From Paenibacillaceae bacterium (GTDB taxonomy: Bacteria > Bacillota > Bacilli > Paenibacillales > YIM-B00363), in NCBI GenBank assembly GCA_018969805.1, contig JAGWXQ010000025.1, positions 1-10,607 of the forward strand: a stretch of 10,607 nucleotides of DNA. Reading direction: 5' to 3'. The position numbers and the translations under genes were made by a program. Positions 1 through 7,570 of the stretch are shown one piece after another. Under the pieces are notes generated by a model. It made no database searches and was not told where the DNA came from. It saw only the letters and a program-made list of their open reading frames with translations. How positions within the stretch are numbered: the first letter of the stretch is position 1; every line of letters begins with the position of its first letter.

Positions 1-595
1 GCCCTTCATGAAGCCAAATCGTGTGCGTAATCCCGAGCATTTTGGAGAGAACATCGACGATGTCTTTTTGAGACAGTGTCGGATTTCGTTTCGGATGGAG
101 CAGGCATTGTGCGGTCGTGAGCATCGTGCCTTCACCATCGACGTGAAACGATCCCCCTTCCATAACAATACGCCCATCGATACGCGGGATATCCAGATGG
201 TCCAGTAATTGTGTGGCGACCGTGGCATCGTTTGCGAAATCGGGATACTTTTCGCCCCACGCATTAAACGTCCACTGTACACCGTGCAACTGACCGTGTT
301 CATTCAGGACAAACGTCGGTCCGTTGTCGCGAAACCATGCATCGTCGTGGCGTATCGCAATCGGGTGGACGCGGTATCGCGTCGAATGCATCCCCCATAA
401 CGTTGCCCATTGGGTGTGCTCTTCCGGATCGACGATGACGATGACGGGCTCGCAGCAGGCGATCGCACGAATGATGTCCGCAACCACACGGCATACGGCA
501 GGATGCGTGTGCGGGTGAACCATCGTCTTTTTCTGTGGCCATGCGATGCACGTGTAGGCGTGGGGCATCCATTCGGCGGGCATCGTGTACGTCAT
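1..595 (-). CDS. aguA: Agmatine deiminase family protein, N-terminal half (runs off the left edge)
   Basis: Seen: translation from the ATG at 595-593 gives 198 residues and is still open at base 1. It starts MTYTMPAEWMPHAY and continues with AWP (18-20), a W-F-R-D-N-G-P motif (87-93), WTFNAWGEKY (108-117), EGGSFHVDGEG (146-156) and NPTLSQKDI (171-179). Known: these match the guanidino-group-modifying agmatine deiminases, which hydrolyse agmatine to N-carbamoylputrescine plus ammonia in the cytoplasm. Asp90 and Glu146 correspond to substrate-binding acidic residues. The catalytic His-x-Asp and the nucleophilic Cys lie in the missing second half; family members are about 340-380 residues. The start codon overlaps the gltD stop (ATGA) and no good ribosome-binding site is visible, so translation is probably coupled to gltD. 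Met5 (MPAEW) is an alternative start. WLHEG at 194-198 differs from the usual WLPRG, so a related peptidyl-arginine-deiminase-like activity is not excluded. Confidence 0.88.
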   Translation of the reverse strand, partial: MTYTMPAEWMPHAYTCIAWPQKKTMVHPHTHPAVCRVVADIIRAIACCEPVIVIVDPEEHTQWATLWGMHSTRYRVHPIAIRHDDAWFRDNGPTFVLNEHGQLHGVQWTFNAWGEKYPDFANDATVATQLLDHLDIPRIDGRIVMEGGSFHVDGEGTMLTTAQCLLHPKRNPTLSQKDIVDVLSKMLGITHTIWLHEG

Positions 596-2076
596 GGAAG
601 CATCGTCGTGCCCATAAGGTAGCGGTCGCATTCGCGGGCAACTTCGCGGCCTTCATTGATCGCCCAGACGACGAGACTTTGTCCGCGGCGCATATCTCCT
701 GCAGCAAACACTCCATCTACGTTGGTCGTATACTGCCCATATGTGGCACGGACGTTGGAACGTTCATCACATGCAACACCGAAGCTCTCGATCGCATTTT
801 TCTCAGGTCCTACAAATCCCATCGCGAGCAATACGAGATCGGCTTTATGCGTGCGCTCGCTTCCTGGCACTTCTACCGGAACAAATCGCCCTTGAGCATC
901 TTTTTCCCACGCGATATCGACCGTTTGCAGTGCTTTGATGTGTCCGTGTTCGTCACCGATAAATTGTTTTGTAGAAATCGTATATTGCCTCGGATCTGCA
1001 CCAAATTTTGCTGCAGCTTCTTCTTGTCCGTAATCCATTTTGTACACTTTTGGCCATTCTGGCCAAGGATTGTTGGGTGCTCTTTTGAGCGGGGGCTTGG
1101 GCATGATTTCAAATTGGGTGACGCTTTCACACCCGTGGCGCATCGATGTGCCGACGCAGTCGGTGCCTGTATCGCCACCTCCGATCACGATGACGTGCTT
1201 GTGGGTGGCACTGATCAACGCCCCATCCTCGTGCGCGCTGTCCAAGTAGCTTTTTGTATTGGCGTGCAAAAATTGCATCGCCAAGTGGATGCCACGCAAA
1301 TCCCGACCAGGAACATCCAAATTGCGCGCTTTTGTCGCCCCGCCACACAGGATCACGGCATCGTGCTGCGCGCGCACTTCCGTCCCCGATATTGTCGTCC
1401 CGACTTCGCAATTGAGCACAAACGTGACACCCTCTTCTTCGAGCAATCGAACACGGCGCATCACGAGCGCTTTGTCGAGTTTCATATTGGGGATTCCATA
1501 CATCAGCAGTCCACCAGGACGATCGGCACGCTCGTATACGGTCACGGTATGGCCTGCTTGATTGAGCTGTGCAGCGGCTGCAAGTCCAGCAGGACCAGAG
1601 CCGATGACCGCGACACGTTTTCCCGTCCGCCGTGCAGGTGGGCGCGCCTGCACCCAGCCTTCGTCAAATCCGCGGTCGATAATTGCTTTTTCAATGGATT
1701 TGATCGCCACAGGATCCCCGTGCAAGCCGACGGTGCACGACCCTTCACAAGGTGCAGGACACACGCGCCCCGTAAATTCAGGGAAATTGTTTGTCTTGTG
1801 CAAGCGATCCAGCGCGTCCCGCCATTGGTTGCGGTAGACGAGATCGTTCCATTCGGGGATGAGATTGTTGATCGGGCATCCGGATGCCATGCCGCTGATG
1901 AGCGTACCCGTATGACAAAAAGGGATGCCACAGTCCATACACCGCGCGCCTTGTTGTTGCAGTGTTGTAACATCGATCGGTTGTGCAAACTCACGATAAT
2001 GCGCAATGCGCATGAATGGAGCGTCTTCTAAAGCAGTTTTGCGGTCGTATTCCATAAAGCCGGACGGTTTTCCCAT
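592..2076 (-). CDS. gltD: Glutamate synthase (NADPH) small subunit
   Basis: Seen: 494 residues, full length for the family. The N-terminal domain has two cysteine clusters, C46-x2-C49-x4-C54 with C67, and C106-x3-C110-x3-C114. These are the expected ligands of the two 4Fe-4S centres that relay electrons to the large subunit. An FAD Rossmann motif GSGPAG sits at 159-164, an NADPH-binding IGGGDTGTD at 298-306 and the C-terminal FAD motif FAAGD at 457-461. Known: GltD oxidises NADPH and passes electrons to GltB for reductive transfer of the glutamine amide to 2-oxoglutarate. Start: the N-terminus MGKPSGFMEY is the conserved family opening, so ATG at 2076 is chosen although AGGAGG (2093-2088) is 11 nt away. 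The gene follows gltB by 26 nt and overlaps the agmatine deiminase by 4 nt. In Bacillus naming this subunit is called gltB. It is distinguished from PreT/AegA-type relatives by its position beside a large subunit. Confidence 0.97.
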   Translation of the reverse strand: MGKPSGFMEYDRKTALEDAPFMRIAHYREFAQPIDVTTLQQQGARCMDCGIPFCHTGTLISGMASGCPINNLIPEWNDLVYRNQWRDALDRLHKTNNFPEFTGRVCPAPCEGSCTVGLHGDPVAIKSIEKAIIDRGFDEGWVQARPPARRTGKRVAVIGSGPAGLAAAAQLNQAGHTVTVYERADRPGGLLMYGIPNMKLDKALVMRRVRLLEEEGVTFVLNCEVGTTISGTEVRAQHDAVILCGGATKARNLDVPGRDLRGIHLAMQFLHANTKSYLDSAHEDGALISATHKHVIVIGGGDTGTDCVGTSMRHGCESVTQFEIMPKPPLKRAPNNPWPEWPKVYKMDYGQEEAAAKFGADPRQYTISTKQFIGDEHGHIKALQTVDIAWEKDAQGRFVPVEVPGSERTHKADLVLLAMGFVGPEKNAIESFGVACDERSNVRATYGQYTTNVDGVFAAGDMRRGQSLVVWAINEGREVARECDRYLMGTTMLP

Positions 2077-2093
2077 GATGCATGATGCCTCCT
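2077..2093 (-). promoter_or_regulatory. gltD ribosome-binding site with a competing out-of-frame ATG
   Basis: Read on the minus strand, AGGAGG occupies 2093-2088. The conserved gltD start is 11 nt downstream at 2076, longer than usual. A second ATG at 2083-2081 lies only 4 nt downstream and is out of frame; it would encode about 30 residues. Family conservation of MGKPxGFMEY supports the distant start. Confidence 0.6.
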
Positions 2094-2102
2094 CTCTTGC
2101 GA

Positions 2103-5100
2103 TTAGTTGCCCCCGATGCGCGCTTTGTCCCGCATATTGTGTTCAAAAGCAACGAGTACGGCTTGTTCTGTAGACAGTCCGGCGCGCTTTCCTTGTTCGA
2201 TCGCATCAAACATCCGCTTGAAGTCTTTTGGAATAATTTTCAAAAAGCGAAATTGCTCCTCTTCCCAATTGTCCAAAATGCGGTGCGCGACCGTACTTCC
2301 TGTAAACTTCACATGGCTGCGCAACAGTGCGCGCACTTCATTGAGCTCGTACGGTGCGTCGAGCGATTCAAACAGGACCATCTGGGCGTTGACGTGCGTC
2401 CGCGCCGTACCGTCTGCGTCGTACACGTACGCGATTCCACCGGACATGCCGGCCGCAAAATTGCGCCCGATCGCACCGAGGACGACGACACGGCCCCCGG
2501 TCATATACTCGCACCCGTGGTCGCCGACCCCTTCTACGACAGCGTGTGCACCGCTGTTGCGCACACAAAAGCGCTCGCCAGCAATGCCGCGCACGTACAG
2601 TTCTCCGCCCGTCGCCCCGTACAGCGCGACGTTTCCGATCAGGACGTTGTGCTCCGGCACGAAGGACGCATTTGTTGGGGGGAATACAATGAGTTTTCCT
2701 CCAGAGAGACCTTTCCCAACGTAGTCATTTGCATCGCCCTCGAGTGAGAGCGTGACTCCTTTTGGGACAAACGCACCAAAACTTTGTCCGGCAGAACCGT
2801 GGAAATGGAGGCGAATCGTATCATGGGGGAGCCCTTCTGCGCCGCAGCGGCGCGTTACTTCACTTCCGAGGATCGTTCCGACGACGCGATGGGTGTTGCG
2901 TATGGGCAGTATCGCATGCACGTGTGCGCGATGCTCAAGAGCGGGACGGCACATATCGAGCAATTGCGTGCGATCGAGCGATTCGTCGAGCCGATGGTTT
3001 TGTGTTTCGACGCAATGCGTCTGTACCGATGCATCGACAGACGGGCGGTGCAACAACGCAGTGAGGTCAATATGCTTCGCTTTCCAGTGCGCGATCGCGT
3101 TGCGTGGTTCAAGAACGTCGGTTCGTCCGATCATTTCCTCAATCGTGCGAAATCCAAGCTTTGCCATCCATTCACGGACATCTTCGGCGATAAATTGCAT
3201 GAGATGAATGACGTGTTGGGGATCCCCTGTGAATTTTTCACGGAGCTCGGGATTTTGTGTCGCAACTCCAACAGGGCACGTGTCCAGATGGCATACGCGC
3301 ATCATGACGCAACCGATCGCAATAAGTGGAGTCGTCGCAAATCCAAACTCTTCTGCACCAAGCAGGGCAGCCAGGATGACGTCGCGTCCCGTCATGAGTT
3401 TTCCGTCCGCCTCGACGACGATGCGGCTGCGCAAGTTGTTGAGTACGAGCGTCTGATGCGTTTCTGCCAAACCGAGCTCCCACGGCAAACCGGCGTGGCG
3501 AATGCTCGTTTGCGGAGAAGCGCCCGTACCGCCGTCGTAGCCACTAATGAGCACGACATCTGCTTTTCCTTTGGCAACACCGGCTGCGATCGTTCCGACA
3601 CCGACTTCGGAGACGAGCTTGACGCTAATGCGGGCGTTTGGATTCGCATTTTTTAGATCGTGAATCAGTTCGGCCAAATCTTCGATCGAATAAATATCGT
3701 GGTGCGGTGGAGGCGAGATCAGGCCGACACCAGGCGTGACACCGCGCACTTCGGCGATCCACGGGTACACTTTCCCCCCGGGCAATTGACCCCCTTCACC
3801 AGGCTTGGCCCCTTGGGCCATTTTGATTTGAATTTCATCGGCGTTGACGAGGTAGTGGCTCGTGACACCAAATCGGCCCGACGCAACTTGTTTGATCGCA
3901 CTGCGCCGCGAATGTCCGGATGCGTCAGGGACAAACCGCGATGGATGTTCGCCCCCTTCTCCAGTGTTGCTTTTTCCACCGAGGCGGTTCATCGCGATGG
4001 CGAGCGTCTCGTGCGCTTCTTGACTGATCGAACCATAGGACATCGCACCCGTCTTAAAGCGACGCACGATGTCTTCGACGGACTCGACTTCTTCAAGAGG
4101 GACGGGCGTTCGATCGGATCGAAACGTAAGCAGTCCGCGCAAATGGAATTGCTTCTCGTGCTCGCGGTGGATGAGTGCAGCAAACTTGCGGTACATGTCT
4201 TTGTTTCCTGTGCGCACTGCCGTTTGAAGGGCGTGGATCGTCTCAGGCTGGTATACGTGCTCCTCGCCTTCTTTGCGCCACTGGAGCTCGCCACCCGTAT
4301 CCAAAGGCGCGTGCGTGCCCTCTTCTTGTGGGAACGCCTTGCGATGGCGCGCAAGCGACTCGGCCGCGATCGTCTGTAGACCGATGCCTCCGATACGCGA
4401 TGTCGTCCATGTAAAATACGCATCGATGACATCTTGATGGATGCCGACCGCCTCAAATATTTGTGCGCCCCGATAACTTTGAATTGTGGAGATACCCATT
4501 TTCGCCAGCACTTTCACGACCCCTTTTGTGGCGGCGGAAATGTACTGTTTGGACACGTTGTGCGCATCTTCCCAATGTTCGGTCGCACGCATATGTTCGA
4601 TTGTATCGAGTGCGAGGTACGGATTGATCGCATTTGCGCCGTAGCCAAGCAACAACGCAAAGTGGTGTACTTCGCGCGGTTCCCCAGACTCCACGATCAG
4701 GCTGACGGTCGTACGCTTTCCTGTACGGATGAGATGATGGTGTGCACCCGCGATGGCGAGCAGAGCAGGAATTGGAGCAAATGTAGATGTGAGTCCGCGG
4801 TCAGAGAGGATGAGTACCGTCGTACCAGCTTGGATTTCGTCATCGATGGCGTGAAATACGGCGCGCAATCCTTCTTCAAGACCCGCATCACCCGATTCCG
4901 AGGCAAACACAATCGGAATTTCTGCAACACGAAATGCAGGGTGTTGATTGTGGCGGATGCGGGACATATCTTCATTGGAGAGAAGCGGTGTTTTTAGCCG
5001 AATGTGCTGACAACTTTGGGGTGTCGGATGCAACAAATTCGTCTCCGAACCGATCGTCGTCATTTGGGACGTGACGAGCTCTTCAAAATTGGCATCGATC

Positions 5101-6677
5101 GGAGGGTTGGTCACCTGAGCAAACAGCTGCTTAAAATAGCTATACAGCAACTGTGGACGTTCGGAAAGGACGGCAAGCGGAGCATCGTAGCCCATCGATC
5201 CGATCGGATCGACACCAGTCAATGCCATCGGTTTTAAAATCTTTTGCAACGTCTCAAACGTATAACCAAACGCATGCTGCCGTGTCCTTAACGCATCCAA
5301 TTCGATGTCCCAGTGGATCGGCGCGCTTGGGAGTGCATCCAAATCAATCATATGGGCATCGAGCCACTGACGATACGGATGCGCGTTGGCGATGGCGTGC
5401 TTGATTTCTTCGTCAGGCAAAATCCGTCCTTGTACCGTATCGACGAGCAACATCCGTCCAGGACGCAAACGGTCTTTGCGCACGATGCGCGCAGGATCGA
5501 TGTCGAGCACACCGGCTTCGCTCGCCAAAATGACCAAATCGTCTTCCGTCACGCAGTAACGTGCTGGGCGCAACCCATTGCGGTCAAGCACAGCAGCGAT
5601 TGTCGATCCGTCGGTAAACGCCATCGCGGCCGGGCCGTCCCACGGCTCCATAAGGCAGCTGTGGTATTCATAAAACGCTTTTTTGTCGTCGTCCATCGTT
5701 TCGTGCTTTGCCCACGGCTCAGGAATCATCATCATCGCAACGTGGGGCAAGGAGCGACCAGAGAGCAACAAAAACTCCAGACACTGATCAAATATTTGCG
5801 AGTCACTACCACTTTCGTCGATAATGGGCAACACTTTTTTGAGGTCTTCATGAAACGCTTCGGATTGGAACAGCGCTTCGCGCGCTTTCATCCAGTTGAC
5901 GTTGCCACGCAACGTATTGATTTCTCCGTTGTGGATCGTGTATCGGTACGGGTGCGCCCGCTCCCAACTCGGAAACGTATTTGTGCTAAACCGCGAGTGC
6001 ACAAGGGCAAGCGCGCTTGCCATCAGCGGATGCCGCAACTCCGTATAGTACGTCGATACTTGATCCGGCGTCAGCATCCCCTTGTACACGATCGTGCGCG
6101 AAGAGAGCGACGGGATATAGCACGACAGTTGCATGCGCGCGCACGTATGTTCGATGCGCTTGCGGATCACGTACAATTTTCTCTCGAAAGCTTCTTTTTC
6201 AGTAAATGCGGTGTGTACACGCCCGATAAAAAGCTGCCGTACGCGCGGAGCGGTGGCGATCGCGCCTTCTCCAAGTCCAGAGAGGTCTACCGGGACATCG
6301 CGCCAGCCGAGCAACGGATAGCCTTCTTCCGTGACGATGCGCTCAATCACCGCGACGCACGCGTCATGAAGTGTTTCATCTTGGGGCAAAAACGTCATTC
6401 CGACTCCATAGTCCCCGGCATGGGGCAGGACAAAGTGCGTACACACCTCTTGGAAATACGCATGCGGGATTTGAATCAAGATGCCTGCTCCATCGCCAGT
6501 ATTCGTCTCGGCACCTTGCCCACCCCGGTGGTCGAGATTGCGCAAAATCGTCAATGCGTGCTCAATGATCGAAAAAGAAGCAACGCCTTTCATGTGGGCG
6601 ATAAACCCGATGCCACAAGCATCCCGCTCATGCTGTGGGTCGTACAACCCTTGTTTTTTTGGGATCGTATGCATCAT
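2103..6677 (-). CDS. gltB: Glutamate synthase (NADPH) large subunit
   Basis: Seen: 1524 residues from ATG 6677. Residues 1-20 are a short propeptide ending before Cys21 (RDACGIGF), the N-terminal nucleophile of the class II glutaminase domain (about 21-420). HRGGQG and TGDGAG follow at 51-64. A central domain (about 450-770) leads to the FMN-binding synthase domain (about 830-1190). That domain has MSYGSIS near 879, GEGGEH near 907, KPGEGGQLPG near 958 and SGYDGGTGASP near 1045. The 3Fe-4S ligands are C1123-x5-C1129-x4-C1134. The C-terminal GXGXG beta-helix domain (about 1240-1490) has the expected glycine-rich repeats. Known: the enzyme hydrolyses glutamine, channels ammonia and reduces 2-iminoglutarate to glutamate in the cytoplasm, in complex with GltD. 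Start: an in-frame TTG at 6683 sits directly against GAAAGG with no spacer, so the ATG 6 nt downstream is preferred; ATG 6674 is also possible. In Bacillus naming this subunit is gltA. No GltC-like regulator gene is adjacent. Confidence 0.98.
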   Translation of the reverse strand: MMHTIPKKQGLYDPQHERDACGIGFIAHMKGVASFSIIEHALTILRNLDHRGGQGAETNTGDGAGILIQIPHAYFQEVCTHFVLPHAGDYGVGMTFLPQDETLHDACVAVIERIVTEEGYPLLGWRDVPVDLSGLGEGAIATAPRVRQLFIGRVHTAFTEKEAFERKLYVIRKRIEHTCARMQLSCYIPSLSSRTIVYKGMLTPDQVSTYYTELRHPLMASALALVHSRFSTNTFPSWERAHPYRYTIHNGEINTLRGNVNWMKAREALFQSEAFHEDLKKVLPIIDESGSDSQIFDQCLEFLLLSGRSLPHVAMMMIPEPWAKHETMDDDKKAFYEYHSCLMEPWDGPAAMAFTDGSTIAAVLDRNGLRPARYCVTEDDLVILASEAGVLDIDPARIVRKDRLRPGRMLLVDTVQGRILPDEEIKHAIANAHPYRQWLDAHMIDLDALPSAPIHWDIELDALRTRQHAFGYTFETLQKILKPMALTGVDPIGSMGYDAPLAVLSERPQLLYSYFKQLFAQVTNPPIDANFEELVTSQMTTIGSETNLLHPTPQSCQHIRLKTPLLSNEDMSRIRHNQHPAFRVAEIPIVFASESGDAGLEEGLRAVFHAIDDEIQAGTTVLILSDRGLTSTFAPIPALLAIAGAHHHLIRTGKRTTVSLIVESGEPREVHHFALLLGYGANAINPYLALDTIEHMRATEHWEDAHNVSKQYISAATKGVVKVLAKMGISTIQSYRGAQIFEAVGIHQDVIDAYFTWTTSRIGGIGLQTIAAESLARHRKAFPQEEGTHAPLDTGGELQWRKEGEEHVYQPETIHALQTAVRTGNKDMYRKFAALIHREHEKQFHLRGLLTFRSDRTPVPLEEVESVEDIVRRFKTGAMSYGSISQEAHETLAIAMNRLGGKSNTGEGGEHPSRFVPDASGHSRRSAIKQVASGRFGVTSHYLVNADEIQIKMAQGAKPGEGGQLPGGKVYPWIAEVRGVTPGVGLISPPPHHDIYSIEDLAELIHDLKNANPNARISVKLVSEVGVGTIAAGVAKGKADVVLISGYDGGTGASPQTSIRHAGLPWELGLAETHQTLVLNNLRSRIVVEADGKLMTGRDVILAALLGAEEFGFATTPLIAIGCVMMRVCHLDTCPVGVATQNPELREKFTGDPQHVIHLMQFIAEDVREWMAKLGFRTIEEMIGRTDVLEPRNAIAHWKAKHIDLTALLHRPSVDASVQTHCVETQNHRLDESLDRTQLLDMCRPALEHRAHVHAILPIRNTHRVVGTILGSEVTRRCGAEGLPHDTIRLHFHGSAGQSFGAFVPKGVTLSLEGDANDYVGKGLSGGKLIVFPPTNASFVPEHNVLIGNVALYGATGGELYVRGIAGERFCVRNSGAHAVVEGVGDHGCEYMTGGRVVVLGAIGRNFAAGMSGGIAYVYDADGTARTHVNAQMVLFESLDAPYELNEVRALLRSHVKFTGSTVAHRILDNWEEEQFRFLKIIPKDFKRMFDAIEQGKRAGLSTEQAVLVAFEHNMRDKARIGGN

Positions 6678-6879
6678 CGACAACCTTTCTGTACTGGGTT
6701 TTCAAGCAGGATCAATATGCAAAAGCATGACGCACACATCAGATGAGAATGCGAAGTGCCCTTCCAGCACATGCGGCATGCAGGGGACAAAAAAACCGGT
6801 TCGCGTACATGTGCCCGGGATGCACAACGACCACGCAAAATCTCCTTTTCATTCGCGCGCGTTTCATGTACAATAAATA
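6678..6879 (-). other. gltB 5' leader (about 200 nt) with a possible 31-codon leader ORF
   Basis: From the inferred start of transcription near 6879 to the gltB ATG there are about 200 nt. Seen within it: AAGGAGA (6847-6841) followed by a GTG at 6834 that opens 31 codons and stops with TGA at 6741-6739. A run of seven T on the minus strand (6795-6789) comes after an AACCGGTT palindrome (6801-6794). A short TGTGC/GCACA hairpin lies upstream. No T-box core, known riboswitch core or tRNA-like fold was recognised. Whether the small ORF is translated, or the leader regulates gltB, is inference. Confidence 0.3.
6684..6689 (-). promoter_or_regulatory. gltB ribosome-binding site that decides the start
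   Basis: Minus strand GAAAGG at 6689-6684, followed by a 6-nt spacer and ATG at 6677-6675. The TTG at 6683 abuts the Shine-Dalgarno sequence and cannot be a normal start. A second ATG follows immediately at 6674. Confidence 0.65.
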
Positions 6880-6885
6880 TAGTCC

Positions 6886-6914
6886 ATTGTAGCATCGTTA
6901 ATGCCGTATTGCAA
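6886..6914 (-). promoter_or_regulatory. Probable sigma-A promoter of gltB-gltD-aguA
   Basis: On the minus strand, TTGCAA (6914-6909, 4 of 6 matches to TTGACA) is separated by 17 nt from TACAAT (6891-6886, 5 of 6 matches to TATAAT). TGC directly before it makes an extended -10. A second TATATT lies just downstream at 6881-6876. No clear TnrA or GltC operator is visible. Confidence 0.55.
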
Positions 6915-6929
6915 CATCCTGCGGGTTCG

Positions 6930-6969
6930 TTCGACAAAGTTTTGCGCCTATTGCCACTTTTTCGACAAA
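6930..6969 (+). repeat. Direct repeat TTCGACAAA, two copies 31 bp apart
   Basis: TTCGACAAA occurs at 6930-6938 and again at 6961-6969, in the divergent intergenic region. The start-to-start spacing of 31 bp is close to three helical turns, as expected for two protein-binding half-sites on one DNA face. It lies upstream of the gltB -35 and before the bdbC unit, so it could serve either direction. No known regulator consensus was recognised. Confidence 0.4.
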
Positions 6970-6988
6970 TGTCTCGGCGTGCGATAAC
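6962..6988 (+). promoter_or_regulatory. Weak candidate promoter for bdbC and cytochrome c
   Basis: TCGACA (6962-6967, 5 of 6 matches to the -35 consensus) is separated by 15 nt from GATAAC (6983-6988, 4 of 6), which is preceded by TGC as in an extended -10. It would give a leader of about 90 nt to bdbC. The -35 overlaps the second TTCGACAAA copy. An alternative pair is TTTTCA (6846-6851), 17 nt, TACAAT (6869-6874), which would face the gltB promoter. Neither is strong. Confidence 0.3.
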
Positions 6989-7081
6989 ATTTTTGTGCAT
7001 CTGTGCTAGGACAATACATCGGCAAGTATTTCTTATTCATAAAAGTACATGCTGTTGTGCAAACGAATAAGGAGGGCGTAT

Positions 7082-7552
7082 ATGCGAACGAATGTGCAAA
7101 AGCGCAACGAGCTGTTATGGGGGTGTGCCGCGATTGTTGCTTTTTTGGCGACGCTCGGTAGCCTCATATTTAGCGAAGTGTTTCTGTGGGTTCCGTGCAA
7201 GTACTGTTGGATTCAGCGCATTTTTATGTACGCGTTGGCGTGGATGCTCATAGTGTCTCATCTGCGGCGGCAGTGGATCAGTCGTTGGTACATTGTCCCG
7301 TTCGTATGCGCCGGGGGGGCTTTTGCAGCATATCATACGTACATTCAAAAATCGTCCATCGATCCGAGCAAGACGACGTGCCAAGGAGAAGTGTCGTGTT
7401 ATGCGGATTACTTAAATTTATTTGGCTGGATTACGATACCGATGCTCGCATTGACGGCGTTTGTCCTGATCGGGATATGTATGGCGTTGATCAAGAAGGA
7501 ACATATGGGTATAATAGGGAAGGACGAGATGGACGGGCAACACGGAACGTAA
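7082..7552 (+). CDS. bdbC: DsbB/BdbC-type disulfide oxidoreductase
   Basis: Seen: 156 residues with four hydrophobic membrane segments at about 10-32, 46-60, 69-85 and 114-136. The first extracellular loop carries C39-K-Y-C42 in the context WVPCKYCWIQRIFMY, the family hallmark. A second cysteine pair, C100 and C106, lies in the loop between segments 3 and 4. Known: BdbC/DsbB proteins reoxidise an extracytoplasmic thioredoxin-fold partner (BdbD/DsbA) and pass the electrons to membrane quinone, so disulfides form in exported proteins. No BdbD partner is in this window. Start: AAGGAGGG (7069-7076) lies 5 nt before ATG 7082; an in-frame ATG at 7049 has no such site and adds 11 charged residues. 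The cytochrome c gene follows 18 nt later, so the two are probably cotranscribed. The hydrophilic C-terminal tail (138-156) should be cytoplasmic. Confidence 0.92.
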   Translation: MRTNVQKRNELLWGCAAIVAFLATLGSLIFSEVFLWVPCKYCWIQRIFMYALAWMLIVSHLRRQWISRWYIVPFVCAGGAFAAYHTYIQKSSIDPSKTTCQGEVSCYADYLNLFGWITIPMLALTAFVLIGICMALIKKEHMGIIGKDEMDGQHGT

Positions 7553-7570
7553 TATGAAGGAGGAACACAT

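Noticed and set aside
535..2031. Open frame of 498 codons on the plus strand opposite gltD
   Set aside because: It is antisense to an unmistakable full-length GltD, has no recognisable motifs, is rich in Arg, Cys and His, and lacks a ribosome-binding site. It arises from the codon use of gltD.
6681..6683. TTG as the gltB start
   Set aside because: It abuts the GAAAGG Shine-Dalgarno sequence with no spacer; ATG 6677 has normal spacing and gives the expected short propeptide before Cys.
5313..6746. Open frame of 477 codons on the plus strand opposite the gltB N-terminus
   Set aside because: It is a shadow of the GltB glutaminase domain with no family features or plausible initiation signal.
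6674..7000. Cys-rich frame of 108 codons on the minus strand upstream of gltB
   Set aside because: It crosses the gltB promoter and overlaps the gltB start in another frame. No ribosome-binding site is seen before its ATG and the sequence resembles no family.
6684..7081. T-box, riboswitch or tRNA in the divergent intergenic region
   Set aside because: No T-box core, no recognised riboswitch core and no cloverleaf could be found on either strand by reading.
7049..7081. Upstream ATG start for bdbC
   Set aside because: It adds 11 residues before the family N-terminus, and a strong AAGGAGGG sits directly before ATG 7082.
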